From Fusarium oxysporum f. sp. lycopersici 4287 (taxonomy: Eukaryota; Ascomycota; Sordariomycetes; Hypocreales; Nectriaceae): 64,000 nucleotides of DNA. Under the pieces are notes generated by a model. The model saw only the letters and a program-made list of their open reading frames with translations. It had not been told where the DNA came from and made no database searches. The DNA lies in contig NC_030992.1 of assembly GCF_000149955.1 (NCBI RefSeq), positions 1,271,073-1,335,072 on the forward strand. The letters are read 5' to 3'. Of the stretch, positions 1 to 10,981 are shown one piece after another (position 1 is the first letter of the stretch; each line of letters opens with the position of its first letter). The position numbers and the translations under genes are program-made.

Positions 1-220
1 GTGAGCATTCATTATGCAAGATACTGCAAGATACGGAATCTGACAGTGACCTTATCCATTTTTCACACGTCAGCTTACCGCACAGAGAAGCAGGGTTTCT
101 ATTAGGAGCACTTGTCTTGAATAGCATCACATCAGCCAACTCGAAGGTTATATGGATAAAAAGATAAAAGTTGCTTGGATTGCAAAAAGAGGAAATACGG
201 TGGAATCTAACCACCTGCAA

Positions 221-310
221 TGGACGAACAGGGAATCGAACCCTGGACCACTCCCAGATTATTCGGTCGAATCATGCTAAGGGAGTATTATACCACTAAA
301 CCATTCGCCC
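221..310 (-). tRNA. tRNA-Ala (anticodon AGC) with a short intron
   Basis: On the minus strand the 7-bp acceptor stem GGGCGAA pairs with TTCGTCC (one G-U pair). The A box TGGTTTAGTGG and the B box GGTTCGATTCC are both present. The anticodon stem CTCCC/GGGAG encloses the loop TTAGCA, giving anticodon AGC, which decodes alanine GCU/GCC. About 18 nt (roughly 257-274) sit between position 37 and position 38 of the loop, where eukaryotic nuclear tRNA introns lie. A run of five T on the transcribed strand (plus 184-188) downstream of the gene is a suitable Pol III terminator. Identity rests on the anticodon; the intron limits are good to a base or two. Confidence 0.9.
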
Positions 311-492
311 GGTTATTTGATGAGAGCTTAGTTGCAAGTTTGGACCTATGGAGTTTATCCATGAACCTGTGAATTAGATGCTATGAACAAGATGATGGTG
401 CAAGATCACACAGTTCTAAAGTTGGTTTGTCTACTGAATCTGATCCTTATGTTTAAAGTTTATACCCCTCTTTATTCTATACTTTTAAGTGC

Positions 493-1530
493 TTATAGCG
501 ACTTCTCAACCTCATCAACAGCACCAATGACTCCTTTCCACTTCGCCCACTCAGCATCACCACCGGGAATACCACCCACGAGCGGCAACCTCGTACCGTC
601 TGTGTCTCCAAAGCCTCTCAGTCTGCTAATAGCATCCTTGATACCCACAGTACCAAACTTGACCACAAGCTCCTCCATTGAGCTAACCTTGAACTGGAGT
701 AGTCTTCGCTCCTGGATCTCGGCATCTGTAGGCTGGGTCTTGGACGACAGCTCGAAGAGTCGCACCAGTGACTTGGGGAAAAAGCCCGCTGAGCCATCAA
801 TAGCGCCGGCAAAGCCAACTGAGATAACAGGTAGGAGCTGTTGGCCGAGGCCTGTGAAACAGTGGAAGTGGGTGTGATCGATGGATGGGTTGGAAGCAAC
901 CTGCGCAGCTACGGAGACATCTCCATGAGAGAGCTTGCAACCGACAATGTTAGAGTGCTTTGCAAGTGTGGCATATGTCGAAGGTGCAACTCTGACGTTG
1001 TTTGAGACTCCGGGGTAATGGTAGCTGAGCAATCTGGTTAGTCCGGGGTTTTGGTATAATTAGATCGAGACGACTTACATCATGACAGGAATGGGACTTT
1101 GGTCAGCAACAGCAGTGAACCATTGGATGATACCCTCTTGTGTAACTGCACCGGCATTGTACCCAGGAACAAGACACAATCCCCATTGGGAACCCGACTT
1201 TTGAGCATCCTTGAGTTGTTCAACAGTCTCTTCAACGCTGTTTGTCGCTGTGCCCGCAATGATAGGGTAATCCTTGAAACCCTCCTTCTCGAGACCAGCC
1301 TTGATACCGCTGAGAATGGCGTGGCGATCTCTAGGGTGAATATGAACAGCTTCGCCTGTGCTACCGAGAACGACTAGACCCTTGATTCCATTCTTGGCCA
1401 GGTAGACAGAATGAGCGACCTGTGTTTCAATATCGATGGGAGGGGTAATAGCGTTGTAGTTGGAAGTCTTCTTAGAAGCGAAGAACGTGGGAACGGGCAC
1501 GTAGATACCCTTGGGCGGAGGAGCAGACAT
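493..1530 (-). CDS. DapA/DHDPS-family aldolase, LGA1/GaaC-like
   Basis: Two exons, 1530-1079 and 1024-493, with intron 1025-1078 (GTAAGT...CAG), encode 327 residues, the usual size of this TIM-barrel class I aldolase family. The GSTGEA motif lies near residue 57, the family tyrosine lies in YHYPG near 154, and the Schiff-base lysine candidate is in GCKLSHGD near 181. The whole sequence resembles the fungal branch that contains L-threo-3-deoxy-hexulosonate aldolase (D-galacturonate catabolism, giving pyruvate and L-glyceraldehyde), not bacterial lysine biosynthesis. No other galacturonate gene lies nearby, so the substrate is inferred. 4-Hydroxy-2-oxoglutarate aldolase is the main alternative. 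No targeting signal is seen, so it is probably cytosolic. Confidence 0.88.
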
Positions 1531-2536
1531 TTTTGGCAGTGATTTCTATGTCACAAATGAATTGAGAAGAACAGAGGAATTATCAACTCGTGAGGGGTTC
1601 GCTGAGGACATTGTTTATTATAAGCACGCATTTGCCGTCATGCAAGCCAAACCTCGGTTCTTCGGGGTAGGTTATAGCGAAACTATAGTCTTGGAGTTGG
1701 GGAAAGGCAACGGTTCGGCCTATCGAGACAAAAAGATGGTAATACCCGCCGAGATCGGTGGAAACCTTCCCCTCAATCTGGAAAACAACGGTATAGTTTC
1801 CGGTTCGGTTGATAGAATCATGAAGTGGCTGTGAATTGATATGGGCCAGCCAATGGTTGTACATGGACAGAAAGCCAACTCACCCATACTGGTTTCTGAA
1901 CATCGCATCAAGCAGAGCTCAGGGTGTTTATGAATCAAATCGAAATTCCTATCACCTCAATTGAATATCGATATTCAGCTCCCCAGTATTGAGCAGCTAG
2001 TATGTAACTACCTTATACAACATGCCCAAATGTAATGGAAATGGCTGTTCACATATCCCGAAGCGGAACTAACCTATAGCCGCACGAGATATTCAGCTGA
2101 TGTTCCTTTTCTCAGAGAATGGAATGCTAGCATTGCAAGATCCTTGTATTTGACGTTTTTTCTAAGTTTATTCTGAAATTAAATATATATCTCATGATGA
2201 CTTTCAGCCCTACCTATCTGGAGCTTCATAATGATCACGATGCGAGTTACGTGGTCTGGTTCAAGATATCACGTATACAATATATCTAGCCCGCCTACCA
2301 TTTTCATAAGTCGAATTAAAATTTATATCTAAATCTTCCTTTTATTGCGTTATTTCATTGAATCGTTCTCACATACTCCATGCCTTGGCGTGACCCTCTA
2401 TCCTCGTTTGTCAGAAGTTTGCCAGCCAAACATAATTCCTTTTACGTGATACACATGTCTATGCAATCCCAGCCACGGTTTTAATTGCAAGGTCATCTTG
2501 CTTCCTCTCATGGTATTTGTTTTCACAATTTCATAC
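1531..2536. other. Intergenic region, no gene seen
   Basis: About 1 kb between the start of the aldolase and the 3' end of homoserine kinase. The stretch around 2150-2360 is clearly AT-rich. The short open frames here lack codon bias and family resemblance. It should hold the aldolase promoter and the homoserine kinase 3' UTR. Confidence 0.6.
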
Positions 2537-3710
2537 TCATGAGCGAATGACATGGGTGCCCTCCGCGGGTTCAAGCACCATCCATTGGCACGGTAGATCC
2601 TTCTTCTCGTTGTGTTCTCGCAGCTTAGCGATAATCTTAGCGGCGATAGCCTCAAAGTTGTGCGTAGCAAGAGCCAGAATGGTAGGACCAGCGCCAGATA
2701 GACAGACACCGAGGAAGCCTTCGTCGGTCTTGGGAGACATTGTTTCGACGATCTCGGTCAGACCGGGGATGAGAGTCTGGCGGTAGGGTTGGTGAATCTT
2801 GTCTTGCATGGCAAGATGGATGAGCTCGGGATCGGGAGGGGACTGGCCCAGGGCGACGGGCAGAAGAGCAATTCTCTGCAGGTTGAAGACCTAAGGCCGT
2901 GGATTAGCTTCATCATAACTAGACATTCGGGGGTTTGGCATACCACATCGGGACGAGTGTAGTTCGCAGGTAGCACTCCTCGTGCAGCATGCGTAGCAAC
3001 CTGGAAGTCAGGGATAATAGCAACAGCCTTGATCTCCTTGGCCCATGGGAACTTGATATGGTGACCAATTCCGTAGGGAGGGTTCGGTGGCTTCTTGCCC
3101 GTGTCCTCACCTCCGGCTGGCGCAGGTAGAACTTCACTAAGCGGAATTTCGGTTCGGGCAACGTCTTCGGGAGTCAAGGGCTTGAGATATGTTCCGACAA
3201 AACCTCCGTAGAGGGCAGCTCCGACATTGTCAGGATGTCTCTCTGGAATTGCGGTTAGCGTGTAATCGAGTCGATCGGAGGGTTAGTTTTACCAATCATG
3301 AGACAGTAGTCAAATAGTCGGTCATTGTCGAGGTGCTTCAATCCTCCAACTTCCTTGCCCAGAGCAACGCCAGCAACAACAGCGGCACCTGAGCTACCAA
3401 GGCCACGACCTAGAGGAATAGGGTTCTTGACATGCACGTGGGTCTCAACGGGGAACGCCCTCTGGTCGTTGCAGCGCAGGACATAGAGCGCTACACGTGT
3501 GATAAGGTTGACCTGGGGGTCAAGGCTGATCTCATCCTCGCCCTCTCCCTCGTATGTGATCTTGCAGTTGAGCGGGTGCTCGGACTTTGTCTTTGACCGA
3601 TCGATGGTTACATGAAGCTCAAGGTAGACGGACAGAGCAAGGCCAATGACATCAAAGCCAGGGCCGATGTTTGCGCTGGAGCTGGGGGTCTTGATGATGA
3701 ATGATTCCAT
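2537..3710 (-). CDS. thr1: Homoserine kinase
   Basis: Three exons (3710-3293, 3242-2945/2944, 2890-2537) with introns of about 50 nt (3243-3292) and 53 nt (2891-2943) give 356 residues. It phosphorylates homoserine to O-phosphohomoserine in threonine synthesis. GHMP-kinase features are in order: N-terminal SSANIGPGFD (residues 11-20), the ATP-binding PLGRGLGSSGAA loop (about 99-110), ERHPDN just after the first intron and the C-terminal CLSGAGPTILAL motif. Splicing restores the conserved segments LMIERHPDNVGAAL and DVVFNLQ, which supports both introns. The start codon lies directly behind a CAG/CTG triplet repeat in the leader. Confidence 0.96.
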
Positions 3711-3712
3711 GA

Positions 3713-3735
3713 CTGCTGCTGCTGCTGCTGCTGCT
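3713..3735. repeat. CTG/CAG trinucleotide repeat in the thr1 leader
   Basis: Seven consecutive CTG units plus a degenerate unit on the plus strand, which read CAG on the coding strand. They end three bases before the homoserine kinase start codon, so they lie in its 5' leader. Confidence 0.9.
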
Positions 3736-5006
3736 TGCTGTGGTGTATGCCGAAGTTCGGAACTGGAGCTTGTTACTTGGAGGAAAGTTTTGAGACAAGA
3801 TAGCGAGGAGAGGGTCTAACGGCGCGAAGCAAATCGGGGCTAGTACAACTCCAACGCCCTTTTCTGACTCCTCACGACAGAGGAATTCGAATTGCAGATT
3901 CAAGAATGAAATGTCACATCAGAGGAAGTCTCGCCGATAGTGGAATTGTCTATTACTGTGACTGACATGATGGTCGAAATCTCCCCGATGACGGAGCTCT
4001 CCACCACATGAGCAAAAAAACATGCGGTTTGGGCGCCCTATTACTGAAAATTTGCTTCAACATCAGCAGAGTGAATGGCATTTGGCGGGGTAAAATACTC
4101 TGGCTCTTCAGTCCAGAACTGTTGCGGCGGGGTTGGATTCATCTATCGAGAGGCTATCTATTGGTCGATAAGAGAGTTTGCTGAAGGGATCCTGATGGCT
4201 AAATTTGGACACTGAATGGTCTGAGCTGCGCTGCGCTGGGATATCGGAGTGGTTTGCATCGGGCCATCGGGTTATAAGTCTGCTGGTGATAATCTTATCT
4301 GAGCCGTTATGCATAAGGAATATGTTTGTTGCCTTGATGTAGTTTTTCGATACGAGAAGAGCCACTCTTTTTGCATCCTTGACTTCCTTTATGAGGCTCA
4401 GCTTGATCCTCTATATCTGACGTTAACGGATACGATGTTGCACCGTTGTCTCTGCCCAACGCATTGTTTGTGAGCTGTATGTTTGTGGGCCTCAGTTTGC
4501 TTAGTAGGGAAATCTTGAAGATTGTAGAAATCCGTATATGCATTACTTGGCTTTAGTAAGTCCACTGCTGTGCAAACTGGCATACCCTGTCAAAAAATAC
4601 GTCAATCTTGACGATCCAGCCTCTGGGCGAGTTATTTCTCATGATCTGACATTCCAGCTGAAGTTATATGCACTATCCTAACTTGAATAGTATTTGGAGA
4701 TCAGTTGTCTCATGGAGCTATTCAATAAGTGACACATTCCCAGCCTTTAGCATTTCGATGGTGTTTTCCGTCAACAAGTGACCACCGAACCGTGCCACCC
4801 CAACCCAACCGGCTATGCCGACAGCCCACTACTCAGAGGCTTCCAGAACATCCAAGCTCCATATCCCAAAATAGCACAGGACCTCAATTGGCATCTCACC
4901 ACCATGATGTCAATGTCAATAGTGCATCACGGGTTCTCACGTCGGATTCACTTTTCGGGCACAAGCAGAACAGGACCAGATCCTGGATCCGTCTCGTAAC
5001 TGCACC

Positions 5007-5027
5007 AGTGCCGGAAATTCCGGCACT
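5007..5027. promoter_or_regulatory. Perfect 10-bp inverted repeat, CGG-N5-CCG core
   Basis: Arms AGTGCCGGAA and TTCCGGCACT flank a single central A. The core reads CGG, five bases, CCG, the geometry bound by dimeric Zn2Cys6 fungal regulators. Binding is inference; the palindrome itself is plain in the sequence. Confidence 0.4.
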
Positions 5028-6233
5028 TGAACAATGGATCCTTGAGGTCTTTTTGTCAAGGAAGATCGCTGAGCCCATGACGTTCAAATTCTCGTGTTCT
5101 CTTGATGCCCCATGGGATCATCCATGTTGCTAAAACTCCCATTTGCGGAGTTTTTTTTTATCGATCCACAATCCGATGTTCTTGGCTTGGTGTTTTTGTT
5201 GTTTTCACGATGCAATACAACGTCAATAGCCCAGACCATACTGTCAATTAATTCCTCTTTGGGCTTCCAGTTATTGACGGTTCTTTGATGCATCGACAAC
5301 GCAGGGAGGAATACGAGCAAGACTAGTCTGAGATAGACAGGCAGGGCCCTTGAGATCAGTCATGCTTGTTGAAAAGACGTGACTATTCGTGAATAGACAA
5401 TGCAGCTATTCGGCGGTGAGGTCATGAGATCACCGGTTCGGCACGTCGGTCGAACGAGGTGATATACTAATCCGTGAGACTAATTATTCAACATTGAGTC
5501 TTCAACAGTAAAGTATTACCAAAGTAAGGCCAGAGCTATGACCGGCCTTTCCGTAACAAGGTCATCATGATAACCTTGGTGTAGCCTTACTATGATATTA
5601 CAGATCTTAGTGAGCCTGAGCTTCTTCAATGCGCTGGGGCTACGTTACGTCGTGCTGTTCACAGGACGACACTAGCTCAAGAATACGAGATATTCCTCGC
5701 CAAAAACAACCCAACGTTACCCCACAATGCCCCAAAGTGGGGGCCATGACCGGCAGAAATCAACCCCTACACCCCCCTGTATGACGGGAAATATTCTGGA
5801 TCTTAGGTTCTGGGCCTGTCTACGGATATAGTCAACTGTAATGCGAGCAACCTTTCCGCACGCCGCGTCCTACCTTCAGGCTCTAGCTTCTGTATCCGCT
5901 CCTCGAAATAGCATACGGCGTGGCCTAGCCTTGCTCTGGCATCCGTTGCTAAAGCCAATTTTGACAGCGATGGCACCTGGAGACGGTCAATACGAATGGA
6001 GCTTGGGTAGCTTCTCGGCCGGGTTGTGATAGCCCATCTGCTATTCAATGCCAGCTATGACGCTATATGGAGACAATCTAGGTTTGTCCAGCCTCCAGCC
6101 TTCCTGGTGGTGTCCTCGATTTGGCTGTGGAGAGGCTGATCACCCGAGGGCCGTGATGGGTAACGTTAGATGCATGGTTCGTTCGTTCGTTCGATTTCTT
6201 AGAGATCGTTGTGAGAACTCAAGTATAAGAAGA

Positions 6234-6240
6234 GCCCTCA
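6234..6240 (+). promoter_or_regulatory. TATA-like element of the cerato-platanin gene
   Basis: TATAAGA lies 160 nt upstream of the start codon. It is followed by a CT-rich tract and CA-rich leader from about 6241 to 6393, the usual layout of strongly expressed fungal promoters. Confidence 0.5.
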
Positions 6241-6393
6241 GTCTCGTCCAGATTTCTATTCTTTTCTTGTATCATCACTCTCAACAACAATCAACCACTC
6301 TCATCCTCTTCAAGCTTCCAGCCAAACACTCCTCAACACCACCACTACTTTCCTCTTCACTTACACACAAAGAACCCAACAACAACCGCCAAC

Positions 6394-6869
6394 ATGAAGC
6401 TGTCCGGTGTCCTCTCTGCTCTTGCTCTCACCTCCGCCGTCTCGGCCACCACTGGTGAGTCTATTCACACTAGTCTCTAATATGTCTTCGCTCACTAACA
6501 ATTATTCCAGTCTCCTACGACACTGGCTACGATGACAAGTCCCGCCCCATGACTGCTGTCTCTTGCTCTGATGGCAAGAACGGTCTCATCACCAAGTATG
6601 GCTGGAAGACTCAGGGCAACGTCCCTACCAAGTACGTCGGTGGTGTCAACATCATCGAGGGCTGGAACTCCGCCAACTGTGGTGGCTGCTACCGCCTCGA
6701 GTACAAGGGCAAGAAGATCAACGTCCTCGCTATCGACCACGCTGCCTCTGGCTTCAACATTGGACTCGATGCCATGAACGCCCTCACAAACGGCCAGGCC
6801 GTCAAGCTCGGCCGCATCAACGCCCAGGTCTACCACGCCAACCCTTCTGACTGCGGTCTCAAGAAGTAA
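6394..6869 (+). CDS. Secreted cerato-platanin family protein
   Basis: Two exons (6394-6454, 6511-6869) with a 56-nt intron (GTGAGT, branch CTAAC, CAG) encode 139 residues. The first 18-19 residues (MKLSGVLSALALTSAVSA) form a classic signal peptide. The mature part carries the SnodProt/cerato-platanin hallmarks: SYDTGYD at its N-terminus, CSDGKNGLITKYGWKTQG, NCGGC and a final DCGLKK. The four cysteines expected for two disulphides are present. Members are small secreted double-psi barrel proteins that bind chitin-type oligomers, loosen cell walls and can elicit plant defence. The coding sequence is rich in C at third positions, consistent with high expression. The gene stands alone behind a 2.6-kb upstream region. 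Confidence 0.97.
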
Positions 6870-7343
6870 ACGGCGCAACTCTACGATTTTATGAGATGCA
6901 TATGAGGCTTTTTGGATCGCGGACATTCTTATTCTTTCCCTCCTTAGAACTATGGGTTTAATACTTGGCATTGGCTGGCGTTTAGACTACGATCTTACAC
7001 ATAATCTACCTAGATACTACACTACACTACACATGAATGAACATAGAGCTTAATTTCTTTCACTTCAATTTTCTTCTTTGCAATGCTACGAGGTGAAGTG
7101 AGTGAATGATAATTTGAGACCTTAAACTAGTCGTGCGGTTTGCTCCTTTGGTCATATTTTCTGGAGATTAAAGCAGCTTGAAGAAACTCCACTGACAAGC
7201 TGTTACTGTCATCGAAAAGTAGCACCTTCCAAGCTGGCCCTCCCACCGTAGCTGTTTTTGTACATGCGAAATCGCTCTCATCTCATTCCCTTATCGAGTC
7301 AGAAGCCTTTATGTTTCGTTCCAACCGAGCTTGATAGTGACTT
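6870..7343. other. Convergent 3' regions
   Basis: 474 bp between the stop codons of two converging genes. It holds the cerato-platanin 3' UTR; no further gene or repeat is seen. Confidence 0.6.
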
Positions 7344-8409
7344 TTATTCCCACTCCCGGAGCGAGGGAGGGGTCTCGCCACCCTCAGACGAAGAAGACGA
7401 CAACGCATGTAGGTCGTCCCAGTTGTGCAATGAAATTTCATCGATATCAGAGGGAGGGTCAGATAGAGGAGATGACGGAGTGTGAATCAAAGGAGATGGT
7501 GGAGGATCGGATAAAGGGGATGAGGCACCCGTCATTGGGCTCCTGATGTTGGTTGAGTTTATGTTTGACAGCCCTTCAAGACTGAGACTATTGTCATCTG
7601 TGACGTGGACATAGTCAGGTGTTGGCACTCGTTTGGATGTGACTGGCTCGGGAAGCTTAGGGTCTGTAGCAAGTTTGGTGAAACGGATTCCGCCTTCTTC
7701 CTGTTCTTTGAACAAAGTCAGTATATGAGTGTTAACAGATAGGCAAGGCTCAAGGGATATCGTAAAGATGGAGGCTCGGTCTTGGGTGTCGAGAACAAGT
7801 GATGAAAGTGTCGGGTAAGTTGAGTGGCACTTTCTCAGAGTACTTCTATCTCCCCAGTGCTTGAGAGCCTCGTCTTTTCTTGCACAGGGAAGAGGAGTAG
7901 TACATACCGCTCGGCGAGTTTCCAATCCATAGAGCGCACTCGAGAATTTCAACACGAGCCACAAATTCCTCATACTTGAGGCCATGTTCTAGACCGCCAA
8001 GAGGTAGTCGAATTTGTTCTGGGGCCTTCAGGATCACCGTGACTTCCTTTTCACCTGCGACTGACTCGGTGAAGTCTATGAAGTCGTCTATCAACCCTCT
8101 TTCACCCTTGAACACCACACATTTCTCTTCGGGGCAGTATCCTATGAAGTTGTCCGCAAAGGTGTCTGATAGTTTGGTGATGTGCAGGTCGGTTGCAGTT
8201 TCAGTCTCAGGGCAGCGCGAAATCAAGACAACAACCTCGGATGATGGAAGCAGGTATGCCGAAGAGGGACGGGGTGAATCTTCACGAAAATCTGTGGATA
8301 TGAGATAAGACTTGTAGGCCGGCTCGAGGATAGCAGCTCTTTGCTGTGTAAAATCAGAAAGATCCCCTGTCAGCAGAGAATCCAGGCTGTCCTCGACAAT
8401 CGCCGCCAT
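7344..8409 (-). CDS. Uncharacterised protein with proline/serine-rich C-terminus
   Basis: I do not recognise a family. The best model is 8409-7908 joined to 7780-7344 across a 127-nt intron (GTATGT donor; acceptor CCCAAG at 7781), giving 312 residues in an unbroken frame. An alternative acceptor near 7847 also keeps frame but has a poor polypyrimidine context. The start MAAIVED is preferred; an in-frame ATG at 8460 would add 17 residues. The N-terminal 190 residues look globular (alternating hydrophobic strands such as EVVVLISR and EVTVILKAPEQIRLPL). The C-terminus is disordered, with the motif SSPLSDPP occurring twice and a polyserine stretch. Intron placement is the weakest point. Confidence 0.6.
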
Positions 8410-9640
8410 TTTGAGTGTTGGTAAATTAATGGATAGTAAAGCGAGAAATTGTTTAGACATTTATAAGAAGCCCGAGCATTTATCGCAGAGTTTGAGGCAG
8501 TAACCTACTAGAAGGAGTGACACTGCCATGTACCTGTCAAGGGCTGGCAATCGGAGGAAGGCAAGGAGAGAAAACAACAAACAATCCAAACGGAAGGAGC
8601 AGATTCCTTGAGGAACATTAACTTACCTTGCCTCCGTTAGATGTTGTAAATACTCTTGGTTCTGAAGAATGCCCTAACTTTTATAAAACTCATCAAGTGT
8701 GCAATGGAGTTGAATTACCTTCATTTTCTGCATGATAAGTCTCTGGGGGTCAGGACAGAATCAAGCGTCTCCTATCCTAAGCATCCATTCCGCAAATCAG
8801 GTAGCTCACCTCTTCACGCAGCTATTAACATCTGATATCAATTCGTATATAGATAGACTCGTTTGTATCGGATACGGACCGCACAAGAGCACAACATTGA
8901 TGTTCCTATGCGCCATGGTCCATTTATCAAGGACTCGCTTTGGCAAAAGGGGATAAATCAAAGTAGCAATATAGTATCAGACTCTTTGACTTCATGTGAG
9001 TTCTTAAACGATACCTTTGAGTATGGATGGATATTATTCACCTTGTCATAGGAAATCCAATGTCCCTTTCATGCAAGTTCACAAGACAAAGCATCGTCAG
9101 AATAAATTGAAGTGACAAGGTAAGGTAGAAGAAAGACGGGTACTTGCAATAAACAAGATTCAAAAGGCGTTTATTGTTGCACAGTCCGCTGCTTGTATTC
9201 TGGTAGCCGTAGGGAGGGCATAAACAATTCCTTGTAGTCACTTACAAACACTTGACACATCCGACTAGTATCCGTTTGGATCCTTGCATGGATATGAAAC
9301 AGCACATGCATATTAACACTGATGTATATTTGTTTTATAAGGCTCCAATAAGTCTTCTCATAGGCTAGCTCATCTTACAAGTTGCATTCTTCAGACGCAC
9401 AGTCTCGATCTACAAACACCCAATCAAATTATCATTATTCCCGGGATACCCAAGCGAATCCGAGTTGCTGCACTGTATCCGAAGTTATTAGTGACGTGAC
9501 GTGGGGTAATCCTAGTCCGTCATCAGATCGTCGTACTCCTTCTAAACAACGACTTGCAGAAACTCCCGACTCTCCAAAATGCAACTCCAACCTGTTTTTG
9601 TTTTGGCCGCAATCAAACAAAACATGTCCCAGACTGAACC
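8410..9640. other. Intergenic region, no gene seen
   Basis: About 1.2 kb between divergent genes. Open frames on either strand are short and of biased, unlikely composition. It must contain both promoters. Confidence 0.55.
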
Positions 9641-10981
9641 ATGGCCTCGCTAAACATGCAAAATCTTCCAAACGAGCTCGTGGCTCACATCCTCAGCTTT
9701 CTTGACTCTGAATCTGATTTACAAAGGCGCATTTATCTTGACCCTGCAAAGCTCAACAGGCCGGTATCATCCGGTCCAAATACACCCCTCAAGAACGCTT
9801 CTTTGGTATGTCGTCTCTGGAGAAGTTCTGTGATAAAAATACTCTTCCGCTATGTCGTTTGGCCGTTTTGGCGATTTTACAAGCCAGTCGCACAAGATGT
9901 CGCATCACAAATTGAGGTCCTGAATTTCATCCGAAGAAACAACCTATCATCGTCCGTTGAGAACTTCACTATCCTGATCGATCTTCCTCTCGGATCAGGC
10001 CAGAATCGATATCCGGATGGTCAATTCTGGGGTGTTCTGCCTCCTGTATCTCATCAGCCGGAGACGCCCATGTCCTGGAATTTGTTATGGTCTGTTCTGA
10101 ATCAAGAGGACCCAGACGCCGAGGGTAGTGACACAAGGACTGAGGAAGACAGGGCGCAGTGTTTTTGGGATAACAACTGGCTTTGGCATACTATCTTTGA
10201 TGTCATTGATCCCTCGAGAATCACCATGATCAGCTCAATAGACATTCTCGCTTCGCTTTTGAGCCGAACTGTCGATTTGTCGAGTCACTGGGCTTTCAAC
10301 AGCACCTACTATGTTCTATCATTATCACGACCATCACGAAGCATTGCCGAGTCTAAAAGAGTACAGACTCTGCCTTCGCATATTCCGGGACCAACGAACC
10401 GCATCCCCTGTGACTTGTTCCATATCAGAGACTGGAGCTCAGTCCTCGTCAATGAAGGATCCTTCGCCCCAGTATATTCAACCTACGAATTCTTTCACTA
10501 CTCAGCAGCTACTCTTCTTCCTGCAATCTTTGACTCTTCGGATCCTTCCTTCGATGTTCTATGTGCAAACCTTCATTCGTTATCCTACATCGCCACATTC
10601 CCCCTTTCTCATCATATTTCTGACCATCTCATCCCTAATTGCCCACCCGTGGAGCATCTCTATGTACAGCTGATGCCCAAGAATCGTGATTTCTGGGAGA
10701 GCAGTAGTCTTTCACGGGTGAACCTGTCCGACTTGTGGCTTGAGTGCGATACGTCTTACGCATTGCTTGTGCGTCAAATGCTGGAAACTGTTCCTCAACC
10801 GGGCTGGCAGAAGCTGAAGGTGTTTGAAACGGGTGATACCCCGGCAGAAGGAGTGTGGAAGATGAATACTTACGATGACCATATTAATGGGTCAAATGGG
10901 TGGAGAGAAGAGAGCGAGGGTGTTTTTGTCAAGGATGATATTGAAAGTAGTGATGAACAAACTATGGTGGAAGAGTCATAG
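9641..10981 (+). CDS. F-box domain protein
   Basis: A single-exon frame of 446 residues. Residues 8-55 show the F-box pattern: NLPNELVAHILSFLD, then an insertion, then NASLVCRLWRSSVIKILFR. Such proteins bind Skp1 through the F-box and present substrates to SCF ubiquitin ligases. The remaining 390 residues have no recognisable repeats (no clear LRR or WD40), so the substrate cannot be guessed. The C-terminus is acidic. A second in-frame ATG (MQNLPNEL, 9656) would also give a complete F-box; the first ATG is used here. Confidence 0.85.
   Translation: MASLNMQNLPNELVAHILSFLDSESDLQRRIYLDPAKLNRPVSSGPNTPLKNASLVCRLWRSSVIKILFRYVVWPFWRFYKPVAQDVASQIEVLNFIRRNNLSSSVENFTILIDLPLGSGQNRYPDGQFWGVLPPVSHQPETPMSWNLLWSVLNQEDPDAEGSDTRTEEDRAQCFWDNNWLWHTIFDVIDPSRITMISSIDILASLLSRTVDLSSHWAFNSTYYVLSLSRPSRSIAESKRVQTLPSHIPGPTNRIPCDLFHIRDWSSVLVNEGSFAPVYSTYEFFHYSAATLLPAIFDSSDPSFDVLCANLHSLSYIATFPLSHHISDHLIPNCPPVEHLYVQLMPKNRDFWESSSLSRVNLSDLWLECDTSYALLVRQMLETVPQPGWQKLKVFETGDTPAEGVWKMNTYDDHINGSNGWREESEGVFVKDDIESSDEQTMVEES

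Larger units (their letters stand above)
3736..6393. other. Gene-free region upstream of thr1 and cerato-platanin
   Basis: About 2.65 kb between divergent genes. The open frames at 4108-4583, 4729-5320 and 5803-6048 lack splice structure, codon bias and any family resemblance. Visible structure: a 21-bp palindrome at 5007-5027, a hairpin followed by nine T at 5132-5159 and a short TTCG repeat near 6179-6193. The distal part is the cerato-platanin promoter. Confidence 0.6.

Noticed and set aside
4729..5133. 134-codon open frame in the thr1-cerato-platanin interval
   Set aside because: Composition is His/Pro/Ser-rich without coding bias, it covers the palindrome, and nothing about it is recognisable.
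5803..6048. Overlapping frames on both strands before cerato-platanin
   Set aside because: Opposite-strand frames of similar length in a promoter region indicate a chance open stretch, not genes.
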